Positions 1 through 9,401 of a stretch of DNA of 64,000 nt are shown here, one piece after another (the stretch's first letter is position 1; each line of letters starts with the position of its first letter). The notes under the pieces are model-generated. The model searched no databases. It saw only the letters and a list, made by a program, of their open reading frames with translations, and was not told the origin of the DNA. Where the stretch lies: positions 869,501 through 933,500 of the forward strand of contig NZ_CP047080.1 in NCBI RefSeq assembly GCF_030408595.1, written 5' to 3'. This stretch comes from Corynebacterium canis. GTDB lineage: Bacteria > Actinomycetota > Actinomycetes > Mycobacteriales > Mycobacteriaceae. A program made the position numbers and the translations under genes.

Positions 1-449
1 AATTCTAGCATGTGTGTTTTATCGAACGGCATGTGTAGCACTCGAAATGTGGCACTGTGGGAACCCGTGAATTGATACTTCCAGAACTGTCAAAATATGT
101 AGTTATGAAGCGCGTAAACAAATTGCGAACGCCCGAATATCCTTATTTGGCGCGGTTGTTCTATTTAATCCCGCGAGAACTCGGAAAGATATATGCCATG
201 CTATTGAATTGGGCCATGGGAAAGTCGCGAGTTGGCCGCGTGCAGCCCCCGAGATTTGCGCAGTACAGCCAAACGCAGGCCACTAACGAATGTATGGTCG
301 AAACTACACCGAAAATGGGGGTACGTCGGCGGCTGCTCTATCACTGCCCGCTCCCGTGGCCCACACCCGCACCCAGCCCAACGTCCTCACCAAAAACTCC
401 CCGCCGCATCCGCAACGGGGAGTCCTCTTAGCGGCCGAAACCGCGTTCG
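1..449. other. Intergenic region, no gene recognised
   Basis: This stretch lies downstream of pgi, which is on the minus strand. Open frames here show no recognisable domain and no convincing ribosome binding site. Its left half is AT-richer than most of the window. The only clear element is the pgi terminator hairpin listed separately. Confidence 0.5.
389..423 (-). terminator. Rho-independent terminator of pgi
   Basis: A perfect 8-bp inverted repeat, ACTCCCCG (396-403) and CGGGGAGT (416-423), is followed on the minus strand by TTTTTGG. It lies 27 bases past the pgi stop codon, in the right orientation for pgi. Confidence 0.85.
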
Positions 450-2090
450 TTATTTCTTGGAGCGGTACCACAAGATCAGGCCGTCGGAGGAGCTATCGCC
501 AGAATCCGGCTGCTCCTCGCCCGTGACGGCTGGCAGCAGATCGCCGGCTTGCTTCTTGCCCAGCTCAACGCCCCATTGATCGAAGGAATTGATGTCCCAT
601 ACGACACCTTGTACGAACGTAATGTGCTCGTACAGCGCGATAAGCGCGCCCAATACGGCGGGCGTTAATTCTTCCGCCAAGATGGTGGTGGAGGGCCGGT
701 TCCCCGGCATCATCTTGTGGGTCACCAGTTCGACGGGGACGCCTTCGTCGGAGATTTCCGCGGCGGTCTTGCCAAACGCCAAGACTTTCGTTTGTGCGAA
801 GAAGTTGCTCATGAGCAGGTCATGCATGCTGCCCGTGCCGTCCGCGGTGGGCAAATCTTGCTTCGGCCGCGCGAATCCGATGAAGTCGGCGGGGACCATT
901 CGAGTGCCTTGGTGCATGAGTTGGAAGAACGCGTGCTGGCCGTTCGTGCCGGGCTCGCCCCAGTACACTTCGCCGGTATCGCAATTCACCGACGTGCCAT
1001 CGTGTCGAACAGACTTTCCGTTGGACTCCATGGTGAGCTGCTGCAGGTAGGCGGGGAAGCGCGCCAGATCCTGCGCATATGGCAGCACGGCGTGGGTGGC
1101 GGCACCGTAAAAATCGCCGTACCAGACGCCCAGCAGACCCATCAGTGCGGGAACGTTTTCGGCCAGCGGAGCGGTGCGGAAGTGCTCATCCATGGCGTGG
1201 AAGCCGGCGAGGAATCGCATGAAGTCCATGGGACCGATCACCGCCATCAGCGACAGCCCGATCGCGGAATCCACGGAGTAGCGGCCGCCGACCCAGTCCC
1301 AGAATCCGAACATATTATTGGTGTCGATGCCAAACTCAGCGACCTTTTCCGCGTTCGTGGACACCGCAACGAAGTGCTTTGCGACGGCCGCTTCATCGCC
1401 GTCGAAGGCATCCAACAGCCAGCGCTTCGCGGCGTGGGCATTGGCGAGAGTTTCTTGCGTGGTAAAGGTCTTGGAGGCAACAACAAAGAGCGTGGAGGCG
1501 GGATCCAGGTCTTCGAGCGTGGCTACCAGGTCGGCGGGGTCAACATTGGACACGAAACGGGCGGAAATCCCAGCGGTGGCATAATGCCGTAGCGCGCGCG
1601 TCGCCATGGCGGGGCCCAAGTCGGAACCGCCGATCCCAATATTCACGATCGTTTTAATCGTACGACCGGTGTGGCCCAACCATTCGCCGGAGCGCAAAGC
1701 GTGTGCAAAGTCACGCATGCGGCCAAGGACCTCGTGCACATCCGCCGCAACATCTTGCCCGTCGACCTTCAAGTCGCGTTCCACCGGCAGGCGCAGCGCG
1801 GTGTGTAGGACCGCGCGATCTTCGGTGTTATTGATGTGCTCGCCATTGAACATAGCTTCGGTATGTTCCTTGAGCTTTGCCGCTTCAGCGAGGTCTAAAA
1901 GAAGCTCAACGGTTTTATCGTTGATGAGGTTCTTTGACAGGTCTACGTGCAGGCCAGCGGCGTCGAAAGTCAGTTTGCTTGCGCGCTCGGGGTCCGCAGC
2001 GAAAAGGTTCCGCAACGTGGTCTCGCTGAGCTCGTTGTGGTGGGCTGCCAACGCCTTCCATTGTGCGGTGGCTGTGATGTCTGCTGCCAT
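450..2090 (-). CDS. pgi: Glucose-6-phosphate isomerase
   Basis: Cytosolic isomerase that interconverts glucose-6-phosphate and fructose-6-phosphate in glycolysis and gluconeogenesis. The 546-residue length is normal for the bacterial long form. Family signatures are visible: [10 protein letters not shown] in the N-terminal sugar-isomerase domain, the SKTFTTQET phosphate-binding loop, and [13 protein letters not shown]. The frame is open 24 bases further upstream, but the start at 2090 is preferred because AGGAG lies seven bases before it and the protein then begins [11 protein letters not shown]. The gene is monocistronic with its own terminator. The neighbourhood pgi - chorismate mutase - pcrA is conserved in Actinomycetota, although here an aldehyde dehydrogenase and a hypothetical gene lie between pgi and the mutase. 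Confidence 0.97.
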   Translation of the reverse strand: MAADITATAQWKALAAHHNELSETTLRNLFAADPERASKLTFDAAGLHVDLSKNLINDKTVELLLDLAEAAKLKEHTEAMFNGEHINNTEDRAVLHTALRLPVERDLKVDGQDVAADVHEVLGRMRDFAHALRSGEWLGHTGRTIKTIVNIGIGGSDLGPAMATRALRHYATAGISARFVSNVDPADLVATLEDLDPASTLFVVASKTFTTQETLANAHAAKRWLLDAFDGDEAAVAKHFVAVSTNAEKVAEFGIDTNNMFGFWDWVGGRYSVDSAIGLSLMAVIGPMDFMRFLAGFHAMDEHFRTAPLAENVPALMGLLGVWYGDFYGAATHAVLPYAQDLARFPAYLQQLTMESNGKSVRHDGTSVNCDTGEVYWGEPGTNGQHAFFQLMHQGTRMVPADFIGFARPKQDLPTADGTGSMHDLLMSNFFAQTKVLAFGKTAAEISDEGVPVELVTHKMMPGNRPSTTILAEELTPAVLGALIALYEHITFVQGVVWDINSFDQWGVELGKKQAGDLLPAVTGEEQPDSGDSSSDGLILWYRSKK

Positions 2091-2167
2091 GTTGTCTCCT
2101 CGTGTGGGTTTCATTACAAGTGTTATCTCTTACCCACAGTAGTCCGAGAGCATCTAGTGTGGGGGTC

Positions 2168-3646
2168 ATGGTAAAGCCATCCCAAATCCACTCATTGATT
2201 GCGTCCACGCCCAAAGATTTGTTCCTCGCGGGGCGTTGGGCGGCCGCCTCAGACGGCGGAGTGCTGGAGGTACAAAACCCAGCGACAGGGCAAACCCTCG
2301 CGCACGTTGCCTCCGCGACTACGGAGGATGCGCACACCGCCTTACGCGCCGCGCTTGACGTCCAGAAAACCTGGGCGAATACTCCGGCGCGACGGCGTTC
2401 GGAAATTCTCTATCGTACGTTCGAATTAATACATGCGCATGCCGAGGAATTGGCGCTTTTGCAAACCCTCGAGTTGGGCCGTGCGCTGCCGGATTCGCGG
2501 GCCGAAGTGGCGTACGGTGCCGAGTTTTTCCGGTGGTTCGCCGAGGAAGCCGTGCGCATTCGTGGCGACTACCGCGTGAACCCCGCAGGAACAGCTCGAA
2601 TCCTTGTGCGGCAAGAACCGGTGGGTCCGGTTTTAGCCGTTACGCCCTGGAATTTCCCGCTTGCTATGGGTACGCGCAAACTAGGCCCGGCGTTGGCCGC
2701 AGGGTGCACCGTGATTGTGAAACCAGCTTCAAAAACACCGTTAACCATGCTGTTTTTAGCAAGGCTCTTAAAGGAAGCTGGGCTGCCAGATGGCGTTGTC
2801 AGCGTGTTACCCTCGGCCCGCGCCGCCCGAATCTCCTCGCTTTTAGACCAGCCCGGGTTGCGTAAACTCACCTTCACCGGTTCTTCGATTGTGGGGCAAA
2901 AACTTGCGATTAAAGCGGCGAAGCATTCGCTGCGGGTAAGCCTCGAGCTCGGCGGCAACGCCCCCTATATCGTCTTGCCCGACGCGGATATCGACCTAGC
3001 CGCTAAAGAGGTGGCGATCGCGAAGATGCGCGGCGCCGGCCAGGTTTGCATTGCCGCCAATCGATTCCTTGTTCACTCTTCCCTTGCCGACGAGTTCGTA
3101 CAAAAGGTCGCCGCAGAAATGGCCACGTTTACCCTCGGCCCCGGCTGGGAAGAAGACGTCAATTTCGGCCCACTTTCCGGCGCCGACCAGGTGGAAACCG
3201 TGCGCACGCTTGTCGACGACGCGGTGGCCCGTGGCGGGCGGTTAGTGTGGGCCGGGCGCACCCCGGCGTTCGGTCCTGAATTCGAAGGCGGTGCATGGTA
3301 CCCGGGGGCCGTGTTGATTAATGCCCCCGAATCGTCGCCGATCCACCACGATGAGATTTTCGGCCCGGTGATTAGCGTCACTACCTTTGAGACGGAAGAG
3401 GAGGTGATCGCCAAGGCCAATAACACCCCCTATGGGCTCGCCGCATACGTGTTCGGTTCGCCGAATGCTGCGCTGCGAGTCGCCGAATCCCTTGAGGCGG
3501 GCATGGTGGCGATCAACCGCGGTGCGCTTTCCGACCCAGCAGCTCCCTTTGGTGGCGTGAAAGAATCCGGCATCGGCCGCGAAGGTGGATTCGAAGGCAT
3601 TCACGAATTTCTCGAAACGAAATACATCGCCCTGCCCTTGGACTAA
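2168..3646 (+). CDS. NAD(P)-dependent aldehyde dehydrogenase, succinate-semialdehyde dehydrogenase-like
   Basis: A 492-residue aldehyde dehydrogenase that oxidises an aldehyde to the acid with NAD(P). Visible family features are the cofactor-site sequence VTPWNFPLAMGTRK, the FTGSS loop, the catalytic glutamate in LELGGN (about E260), the nucleophilic cysteine in GAGQVCIAANR (about C294), and EIFGPV. The overall pattern resembles GabD-type succinate-semialdehyde dehydrogenases, but substrate cannot be read from sequence. The start at 2168 sits close behind the divergent pgi promoter; the frame is open upstream to 2102, which would overlap the pgi start. No partner gene lies downstream, so a role in GABA use is unproven. 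Confidence 0.85.
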   Translation: MVKPSQIHSLIASTPKDLFLAGRWAAASDGGVLEVQNPATGQTLAHVASATTEDAHTALRAALDVQKTWANTPARRRSEILYRTFELIHAHAEELALLQTLELGRALPDSRAEVAYGAEFFRWFAEEAVRIRGDYRVNPAGTARILVRQEPVGPVLAVTPWNFPLAMGTRKLGPALAAGCTVIVKPASKTPLTMLFLARLLKEAGLPDGVVSVLPSARAARISSLLDQPGLRKLTFTGSSIVGQKLAIKAAKHSLRVSLELGGNAPYIVLPDADIDLAAKEVAIAKMRGAGQVCIAANRFLVHSSLADEFVQKVAAEMATFTLGPGWEEDVNFGPLSGADQVETVRTLVDDAVARGGRLVWAGRTPAFGPEFEGGAWYPGAVLINAPESSPIHHDEIFGPVISVTTFETEEEVIAKANNTPYGLAAYVFGSPNAALRVAESLEAGMVAINRGALSDPAAPFGGVKESGIGREGGFEGIHEFLETKYIALPLD

Positions 3647-3791
3647 CCCCATCGCTTTTGCGCGCTCACTGCATTACCCACTGAATCGCTACCTGCACCA
3701 CCCGCCGAATTTGCCTCGCCTGCTAGGTTTGAGACGCCTGCCGAATCTGCCTCGGGCTACCTGCATTCAGTGGGCCCTTCAGCCAAACCGA

Positions 3792-4246
3792 TAGGTTGTG
3801 CACCGTACATGAAGTTTTTTACACACGAAACGCCGATTTTGTGTAATTTTCATCATCTGGGGCCGCCCAGTGCCGCCAGCGCGATATTTTTTACACAGAT
3901 TTCGGGATTTTGATGTAAAAAATATCGGTAGACACCGTTCAACTCTGGCCGCGCTAATAAGTTGTGTACGCCCTACCATATCAAAATGCCGCGTTTTTCG
4001 AAACTTGGCCATAGTCTACCAAGGGTAGCGGACTTCGGGTCCTTAGAGGGGCTGCTACTGCGTTTGTTTCAATTGGTCAAAATATATGGCTTCATATCTG
4101 TCACTGGGCCGGAAACGATGCGCCCAGAATTGGGGTTGGTGGGCGCCGGGCTGACGGCGATTTTGTGGAGTTTCTAGTCTCGCCAAACTTCCGAACCCAG
4201 CCTTGGCGCGAACCGCCGCCACACAAATAATCTGCTATGAATTCAT
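3792..4246 (+). repeat. Dispersed double-hairpin repeat, copy 1 (long form)
   Basis: The core, about 184 bases (3792-3975), starts TAGGTTGTGCAC and ends GTGTACGCCCTA, giving imperfect terminal inverted repeats. It contains a perfect 14-bp stem (3882-3895 with 3914-3927; arm CGATATTTTTTACA) and a second stem TTACACA / TGTGTAA near 3819-3846. Homology with the copy at 48114-48586 continues rightward through ACCAAGGGTAGCG to TATGAATTCAT at 4236-4246. No open frame with RBS support is seen inside. Confidence 0.85.
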
Positions 4247-4392
4247 CTCTTTCACTGAAACCCTTCCCGGATTGTGGCGCAGGCTAGGCAGAAGTGCGGG
4301 TTGGATCGAGTCGGGTTTGGCGCGCGGCGGCGGACCATCGGTGATGACGACACAATCTGGCCCGTCGTCGGGCTATTGGCCGGCGGTGGGGG

Positions 4393-4640
4393 TAGGTCGC
4401 GTACTTCACATGAAGTTTTTTACACACGAAACGCCGATTTTGTGTAATTTTCATCATCCGGGGCCGCCCAGGGCCGCCAGCGCGATATTTTTTACACAGA
4501 TTTCGGGATTTTGATGTAAAAAATATCGGTAGACATCGTTCAACTCCAGACATGCCAATAAGTTGTGTACACCCTACCATATCAAAATGGCGCGATTAAC
4601 GGAACTTGGCCATAGTCGACCAAGGGTAGCGGGTTTCAAG
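4393..4640 (+). repeat. Dispersed double-hairpin repeat, copy 2
   Basis: The core at 4393-4576 is 184 bases, the same length as copy 1, with the same two hairpins and very few substitutions. It is followed by the shared flank CCATATCAAAATGG ... ACCAAGGGTAGCGG and then diverges. Same orientation as copy 1, about 600 bases away. Confidence 0.85.
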
Positions 4641-4712
4641 GCCTCAGCTGGGCTGCTATGGCGATTCGGGATTTGGGGTATTTATCGCGTGTGATCAGTT
4701 CCAACCGCCAAG

Positions 4713-5357
4713 CTACGGAGTTTGGGCGCCGTCGGGCTTGTCGGTTTGGGCGTCCTCGGGGTTTTTGAATTGGAAGAAGAGAACATCGCTCCACGTGCCG
4801 AACCCAAGGGAGTAGAAAAGATCTTGGGCGGACCGGTAAGGTTCGAATTCGCCGGACTCCCACGTTTTAATAACGCGTTCGATGTCCCCGTCGACGGTGT
4901 TTACTGAATTGAAGAGATTGTCCGCCTCCCGCTCGAAGTCGGCGAGGCCGTCGCAGACCAGCTCAAATACTTCGCCGGGCTCCATCCGGAAATGCGTGCA
5001 CCCTGAGAAACGCTCGTCAAACAATTCCTTGCGGGTTCCAGCAAATTCTTCCGCTACGAAGTCTTCGGGCAAGTGCAGGTTTTTGCTGTTTACCTCGGCG
5101 AAGCGCTCCATAAACCGAAGGAGTGCTTCGCGGCCTTCCGTAAAGGAGGCGCGAATGGCAATCGGGCCGACGAATTCGCCGGTGTCCTCGTCTTTTTGGT
5201 TGTCGCCGTGAATGGCCGAAGAAACGCGCTCCGCGCGCACGCTGCAGAGCAATTGGTAGGCTAGCGGAATGCCGCTGCTGAATTCGCCGACGGAAATGAT
5301 TGCTGTGGTGCCATTTTCGCGGGGACGTTCGGCATAAAGGTACGTGCGGTTCGCCAT
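4713..5357 (-). CDS. Conserved hypothetical protein (MANRTYLY type)
   Basis: A soluble 214-residue acidic protein of unknown function with no signal peptide or membrane segment. It begins MANRTYLYAE, an opening I associate with an uncharacterised bacterial family. The middle holds GFVAEEFAG-like acidic helices and the tail is low complexity (PEDAQTDKPDGAQTP). The start is supported by AGGAAGG eight bases upstream. It stands alone between a repeat block and the chorismate mutase gene, so context gives no function. Confidence 0.75.
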   Translation of the reverse strand: MANRTYLYAERPRENGTTAIISVGEFSSGIPLAYQLLCSVRAERVSSAIHGDNQKDEDTGEFVGPIAIRASFTEGREALLRFMERFAEVNSKNLHLPEDFVAEEFAGTRKELFDERFSGCTHFRMEPGEVFELVCDGLADFEREADNLFNSVNTVDGDIERVIKTWESGEFEPYRSAQDLFYSLGFGTWSDVLFFQFKNPEDAQTDKPDGAQTP

Positions 5358-5514
5358 AATTAAGGCCTTCCTGTCTTGCGAATAGGGAAGTACTTGGACA
5401 GCTTAAAAGAGGCTAAGCTCTCCGCGTACCAAGCGTAGCAATATTATTGGCCGCGCGTTTCCGCAATGCCACCAAACCGGAGTAATTTCCCATACAAATG
5501 GGCACCCGCAGCAC

Positions 5515-5841
5515 CTACCCCAAGCGACCGCGGCCTAACCGGAGGAGGGCGTTCGCTAGGGCGGGGCCTTCGGGGCCGAGCTCTTCGCGGAACTGGTTGA
5601 TAATCGCAACTTCGCGCGTGTGTACGAGCCGCGTCCCGCCGGAACCCATCCGGGTCCGCCCGATAGCCTGGGAGATTTCGGTCCTTCGCTTCACGGCATC
5701 TAGGATTACGCGGTCCAACCGGTTGATTTCCTCACGGTATTGTTGGATTTCCGCGTCGGAGAGCGGGTCGTCGGTGCCGCTCGGCATGCGGATTTCAAAG
5801 TCGCGGGCGGCCGAAGATTGCGTGTCGTTCATACCGAACAT
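5515..5841 (-). CDS. Chorismate mutase, AroQ type
   Basis: Converts chorismate to prephenate on the way to phenylalanine and tyrosine. The 108-residue all-helical protein has the AroQ pattern: IQQYREEINRLDRVILDAVKRR followed by a charged second segment ending in ISQAIGRTRMGSGG, then a C-terminal helix carrying REELGPEG. Size and position next to the divergent pcrA gene match the small chorismate mutase of mycobacteria and corynebacteria (established synteny). An alternative start three codons downstream (5832) is possible; neither start has a strong SD. Confidence 0.88.
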   Translation of the reverse strand: MFGMNDTQSSAARDFEIRMPSGTDDPLSDAEIQQYREEINRLDRVILDAVKRRTEISQAIGRTRMGSGGTRLVHTREVAIINQFREELGPEGPALANALLRLGRGRLG

Positions 5842-5876
5842 TTTGCCACGTTCGTGTGGGGTAGTTTGGAACCATT

Positions 5877-8357
5877 ATGAGCACGCATGAATCCTCACCT
5901 TTTCCCAGTACATCACCCACTTCCGCAAGCGCGCACCCAACGCACCCCACACCCCAAGCTCACCAAGCGCATCCAACGCACCCCACACCCCAAGCCCACC
6001 CCACACCCCCAACGAACCCAGCGCAAACTTTAGTGGCCGGCCTGAACCCCCAGCAGCGGGCGGCGGTGGAGCACATTGGCGCACCGTTGTTGATTGTGGC
6101 GGGCGCGGGCTCCGGCAAGACGGCGGTGTTGACGCGCCGTATAGCGTATCTGCTTGGCTGCCGCGGCGTGCACCCGGGCCAGATTTTGGCTATTACCTTT
6201 ACTAATAAGGCGGCGGCGGAGATGCGCGATCGCGTGGCGGACCTTGTGGGGCCCGTCGCGGAGCGCATGTGGGTGTCCACGTTTCATTCCACGTGTGTGC
6301 GGATTTTGCGGCAGCAGGCGAAGCTGGTCCCCGGCCTCAACACGAATTTCACTATTTATGATGCGGACGATTCGAAGCGCCTGCTTTCCGGCATCGTCAA
6401 GGACCTGGATTTGGACGCCCGGAAGTTCACGGCGCGTGGGCTCGCGGCGGCGATTTCCGCTTGCAAGAACGAGTTGATTTCGCCAGCGGATTCGATGGCG
6501 CAGGCGACGCAGACGCGGAACCCGTGGGAGTTGACCGTCGCCAAGGTATATAAGGTGTACCAGCAACGGTTGCGCGCGGCCAACGCCGTGGATTTCGACG
6601 ATTTGATCGGGGAAGTGGTCGGCGTATTCACGCGGCACCCGGACGTCGCGGAATATTATCGACGCCGCTTCCGCCACGTTCTCGTCGACGAATACCAGGA
6701 CACGAACCACGCCCAATATATGTTATTGGCGTCGCTCGTGGGCACCGCTGACCAGGGGAAACAGGTTCCGCCGAGCGAGTTGTGCGTGGTGGGTGATGCC
6801 GATCAATCTATCTATGCGTTCCGCGGCGCAACCATCCGCAATATCGAGGAATTCGAACGTGATTACCCACAGGCGCGCACCATTGTATTAGAACAGAATT
6901 ACCGTTCCACGCAGACGATTTTGTCGGCGGCGAATGCGGTGATTGCGCAAAACCAGAACCGGCGCGAGAAGAAGTTGTGGACGGCGCTGGGGGAGGGCGA
7001 ACCGGTAATTGGTTATGTTGCGGACAACGAGCACGATGAGGCGCAATTTGTCGCCTCCGAGATTGATTCGCTGGTGGACCAGGGGCGTTCCTTTAGCGAT
7101 TTCGCGGTGATGTACCGCACCAATAATTCTTCCCGCGCGCTCGAGGACGTGTTCATTCGAACGGGCATTCCCTACAAAGTGGTGGGTGGCACTCGCTTCT
7201 ATGAGCGGAAGGAGATCCGCGATATCGTCGCCTACCTGCGCGCATTAGAAAACCCGGACGATTCGGTATCGCTTCAGCGCATTATTAATACGCCCCGCCG
7301 CGGCATCGGCGATCGCGCGCTTGCCGCCGTAAACCTGCACGCGCAGCAGCAAGGCATTAGTTTTGGTCAGTCGCTTCTCGACGCCGCGGCCGGCAACGTG
7401 GAGCTCTTGGCCCCGCGCAGCAGCAAGGCAATCGCACGCTTTGTCGAGATGATGGATGGGTTGCGGGACACTATCGTCGAGCACACGGACCAAGACACGG
7501 GCCTCACCGATATCGGGGCGGTGGTCGCGGCCGTGCTGGACGTCACCGAATACCGCGCGGGCCTAGAGAATTCAAACGACCCGCAGGACGGCGCCCGCCT
7601 GGATAACCTTAACGAGTTGGTGTCCGTGGCCCGTGAGTTCTCCTCAGAGGCGACGAACCGCCTCGCCTATGAGGAAGGTAGCGAAGCTGCTCCCGCCGGG
7701 CTCCAGGCCTTTCTGGAGCGCGTTTCGCTGGTGGCTGACGCGGACCAGCTACCTGAGGAAGGGCAGGGCGTGGTCACGCTGATGACGCTGCACACCGCGA
7801 AGGGCTTGGAATTCCCCGTGGTATTCCTGACGGGCTGGGAGGACGGCCAATTCCCGCACCAGCGCGCACTGGGCGAACCGCAGGAACTCGCGGAGGAACG
7901 CCGCCTCGCGTATGTTGGCATCACGCGCGCCCGCCAACGCTTGTACCTTACGCGCGCCTTAATCCGCAGCTCCTGGGGCGATTCCACGGCCAACCCCGCA
8001 TCGCGCTTTCTCCAGGAAATCCCTGAGCACCTGGTGCAATGGCGGCGTGAGGAACCTCAATTCCCAGGCTACGACACCGGCGGCGACACCGACTGGCCGC
8101 CGCTGGAGTGGGGCGCGCCCGCGTTCCGACAGCCGAAACCGCGTGCGCAGAAATCCCGGCTGCCCAAAGCGGCGAGCCGCACCGGCGGCAGCCTCGTGCT
8201 CAACGTGGGCGACCGCGTCAACCACGAAAAATACGGGCTCGGCTCCGTGATCGAATCCCACCCGGGCAGCCCGGCGGCCACGGTGACCATCGATTTCGGC
8301 TCTGCGGGAACTGTTCGGCTGATGCTCATCGGCAATTTACCCATGGAAAAGCTCTAA
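5877..8357 (+). CDS. pcrA: ATP-dependent DNA helicase PcrA/UvrD
   Basis: Superfamily 1A 3'-5' helicase of DNA repair and replication. Walker A GAGSGKT is at about residues 79-85 and is followed by helicase motifs ITFTNKAAAEMRDR, FHSTCVRILR, VDEYQDTN, GDADQSIYAFRGA, NYRSTQ, TLHTAKGLEFP and VGITRARQRL. The C-terminal 80 residues include a basic linker and the small terminal domain typical of PcrA. Unusual is the N-terminal extension of about 45 residues made of repeats of HPTHPTPQA before NPQQRAAVEH, encoded by a degenerate direct DNA repeat. The promoter must lie in the 35 bases shared with the divergent chorismate mutase gene. Confidence 0.97.
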   Translation: MSTHESSPFPSTSPTSASAHPTHPTPQAHQAHPTHPTPQAHPTPPTNPAQTLVAGLNPQQRAAVEHIGAPLLIVAGAGSGKTAVLTRRIAYLLGCRGVHPGQILAITFTNKAAAEMRDRVADLVGPVAERMWVSTFHSTCVRILRQQAKLVPGLNTNFTIYDADDSKRLLSGIVKDLDLDARKFTARGLAAAISACKNELISPADSMAQATQTRNPWELTVAKVYKVYQQRLRAANAVDFDDLIGEVVGVFTRHPDVAEYYRRRFRHVLVDEYQDTNHAQYMLLASLVGTADQGKQVPPSELCVVGDADQSIYAFRGATIRNIEEFERDYPQARTIVLEQNYRSTQTILSAANAVIAQNQNRREKKLWTALGEGEPVIGYVADNEHDEAQFVASEIDSLVDQGRSFSDFAVMYRTNNSSRALEDVFIRTGIPYKVVGGTRFYERKEIRDIVAYLRALENPDDSVSLQRIINTPRRGIGDRALAAVNLHAQQQGISFGQSLLDAAAGNVELLAPRSSKAIARFVEMMDGLRDTIVEHTDQDTGLTDIGAVVAAVLDVTEYRAGLENSNDPQDGARLDNLNELVSVAREFSSEATNRLAYEEGSEAAPAGLQAFLERVSLVADADQLPEEGQGVVTLMTLHTAKGLEFPVVFLTGWEDGQFPHQRALGEPQELAEERRLAYVGITRARQRLYLTRALIRSSWGDSTANPASRFLQEIPEHLVQWRREEPQFPGYDTGGDTDWPPLEWGAPAFRQPKPRAQKSRLPKAASRTGGSLVLNVGDRVNHEKYGLGSVIESHPGSPAATVTIDFGSAGTVRLMLIGNLPMEKL
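5936..6014 (+). repeat. Short direct repeats inside the 5' end of pcrA
   Basis: A C/A-rich unit close to AACGCACCCCACACCCCAAG recurs about three times, separated by shorter variants. It encodes the HPTHPTPQA repeats of the PcrA N-terminus. Such a tract could vary in copy number by slippage without breaking the frame if whole codons are gained or lost. Confidence 0.7.
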
Positions 8358-8400
8358 TCCAGCCTGCGGGCACCCTCCGCCTTACCGCGGGCACGCGGAA

Positions 8401-8434
8401 GCGACCTCGGACACCTGAGGAAGGAGGAGGTCGC
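8401..8434. terminator. Hairpin between convergent pcrA and M23 peptidase genes
   Basis: Perfect 8-bp inverted repeat GCGACCTC (8401-8408) and GAGGTCGC (8427-8434) lies between the ends of two convergent genes. There is no clear T-tract, so it is a candidate bidirectional terminator only. Confidence 0.5.
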
Positions 8435-8448
8435 TACTTAGCGGAGAT

Positions 8449-9180
8449 TTAGACGTTGATGCCACGTGCCGCAAGCCACGGCACAGGGTCAACAGCGCTT
8501 TGGCCGTCCGGGTGGATCTCAAAGTGCAGGTGCGGGCCGGTGGAGAACCCACGGTTGCCCATGCCTGCGATCTTCTGGCCAGCAACCACGCGCTCGCCCA
8601 CGGAAACGTCCAATGTTTCCATGTGGCCATACACAGAAATAGCGCCGTCATCGTGGCGGATCCGGATCCACTGGCCGTACCCGGAAGCCGGGCCGGAGTC
8701 GATCACGGTGCCATCCATGACGGCGTTGATTGGGGTGCCAACAGCGTTCGCGATGTCGATCCCGTTGTGGAAACTCCCCCAACGAGGACCGAAGGGCGAG
8801 GTGAAGCTGCCAGATGCGGGAAGTGCGGTCTGGGGCGCCCGTGCTGCCTCATCAGCGGCGGCACGTTCAGCGTTGAACTGAATTGCCTTGTTTAGCTGAT
8901 CGGTGAGGTTTGCCACCGGCTTGAATTCCGCAATAGCCAGAATCTGTGGTGCTGCCTCGCTGGAGCCAAGGGCGGTATCCGAGGTGAGCTGATACTCAGG
9001 CGTTTGGGTCACCGTATCTGGTTGCGTCGCGTGCGCCGCTGCAGCGCCGCCAACACCTGCGGTGGAGACTGCGCCGGTCGCCATTGCGACCATCGCGACC
9101 CGGCTCTTTGTGCCGGTAGATACGGTCTGCTTGCGGTGCTGCCCGCCAGACCGACCCGACCGCCGATGAGTCGTGTTCAT
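8449..9180 (-). CDS. Secreted M23 family peptidoglycan endopeptidase
   Basis: A 243-residue exported zinc peptidase expected to cut peptide bonds in the cell wall. A long basic N-region and a hydrophobic AVSTAGVGGAAAAHA segment (about 28-52) form a signal peptide. The C-terminal M23 domain has H138 and D142 in FHNGIDIA and the HLH motif in GPHLHFE (about 217-219), so all metal ligands appear intact. The middle part has a short helical segment (LTDQLNKAIQFNAERAAADEAA) that may be a coiled coil. It occupies the position of the M23 gene next to uvrD in mycobacteria. It converges on pcrA and diverges from perM. Confidence 0.92.
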   Translation of the reverse strand: MNTTHRRSGRSGGQHRKQTVSTGTKSRVAMVAMATGAVSTAGVGGAAAAHATQPDTVTQTPEYQLTSDTALGSSEAAPQILAIAEFKPVANLTDQLNKAIQFNAERAAADEAARAPQTALPASGSFTSPFGPRWGSFHNGIDIANAVGTPINAVMDGTVIDSGPASGYGQWIRIRHDDGAISVYGHMETLDVSVGERVVAGQKIAGMGNRGFSTGPHLHFEIHPDGQSAVDPVPWLAARGINV

Positions 9181-9401
9181 CTAGATTTCTCCCTGTCGCA
9201 TGAGCCACAATCGCAATTTGTGACCATTCCGTTACTAACAGGTTTCGATGATAACGGTTCGATCTACTACGGGCAACCCAGTGAGTTATCAAAGTTACTG
9301 ATGTGACCAACGGCGCGTAATTTAACTGGATTTCAGGTGCCCTGGGGGTGTTGGGGGTGGGTCCCCCAGATGCGCCCTAGATAGTGGCAAAGTAAGCATC
9401 G

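Larger units (their letters stand above)
3647..4712. other. Non-coding region holding two repeat copies
   Basis: There is no credible gene between the dehydrogenase and the hypothetical gene at 4713-5357. Most of the region is two direct copies of a dispersed double-hairpin repeat (from 3792 and from 4393). Between 3695 and 3765 there are imperfect repeats of a GCCGAATTTGCCTCG-like unit. Short frames here are translations of the repeat. Confidence 0.6.

Noticed and set aside
717..1592. Long plus-strand frame opposite pgi
   Set aside because: It is antisense to a clearly conserved enzyme and has no domain of its own.
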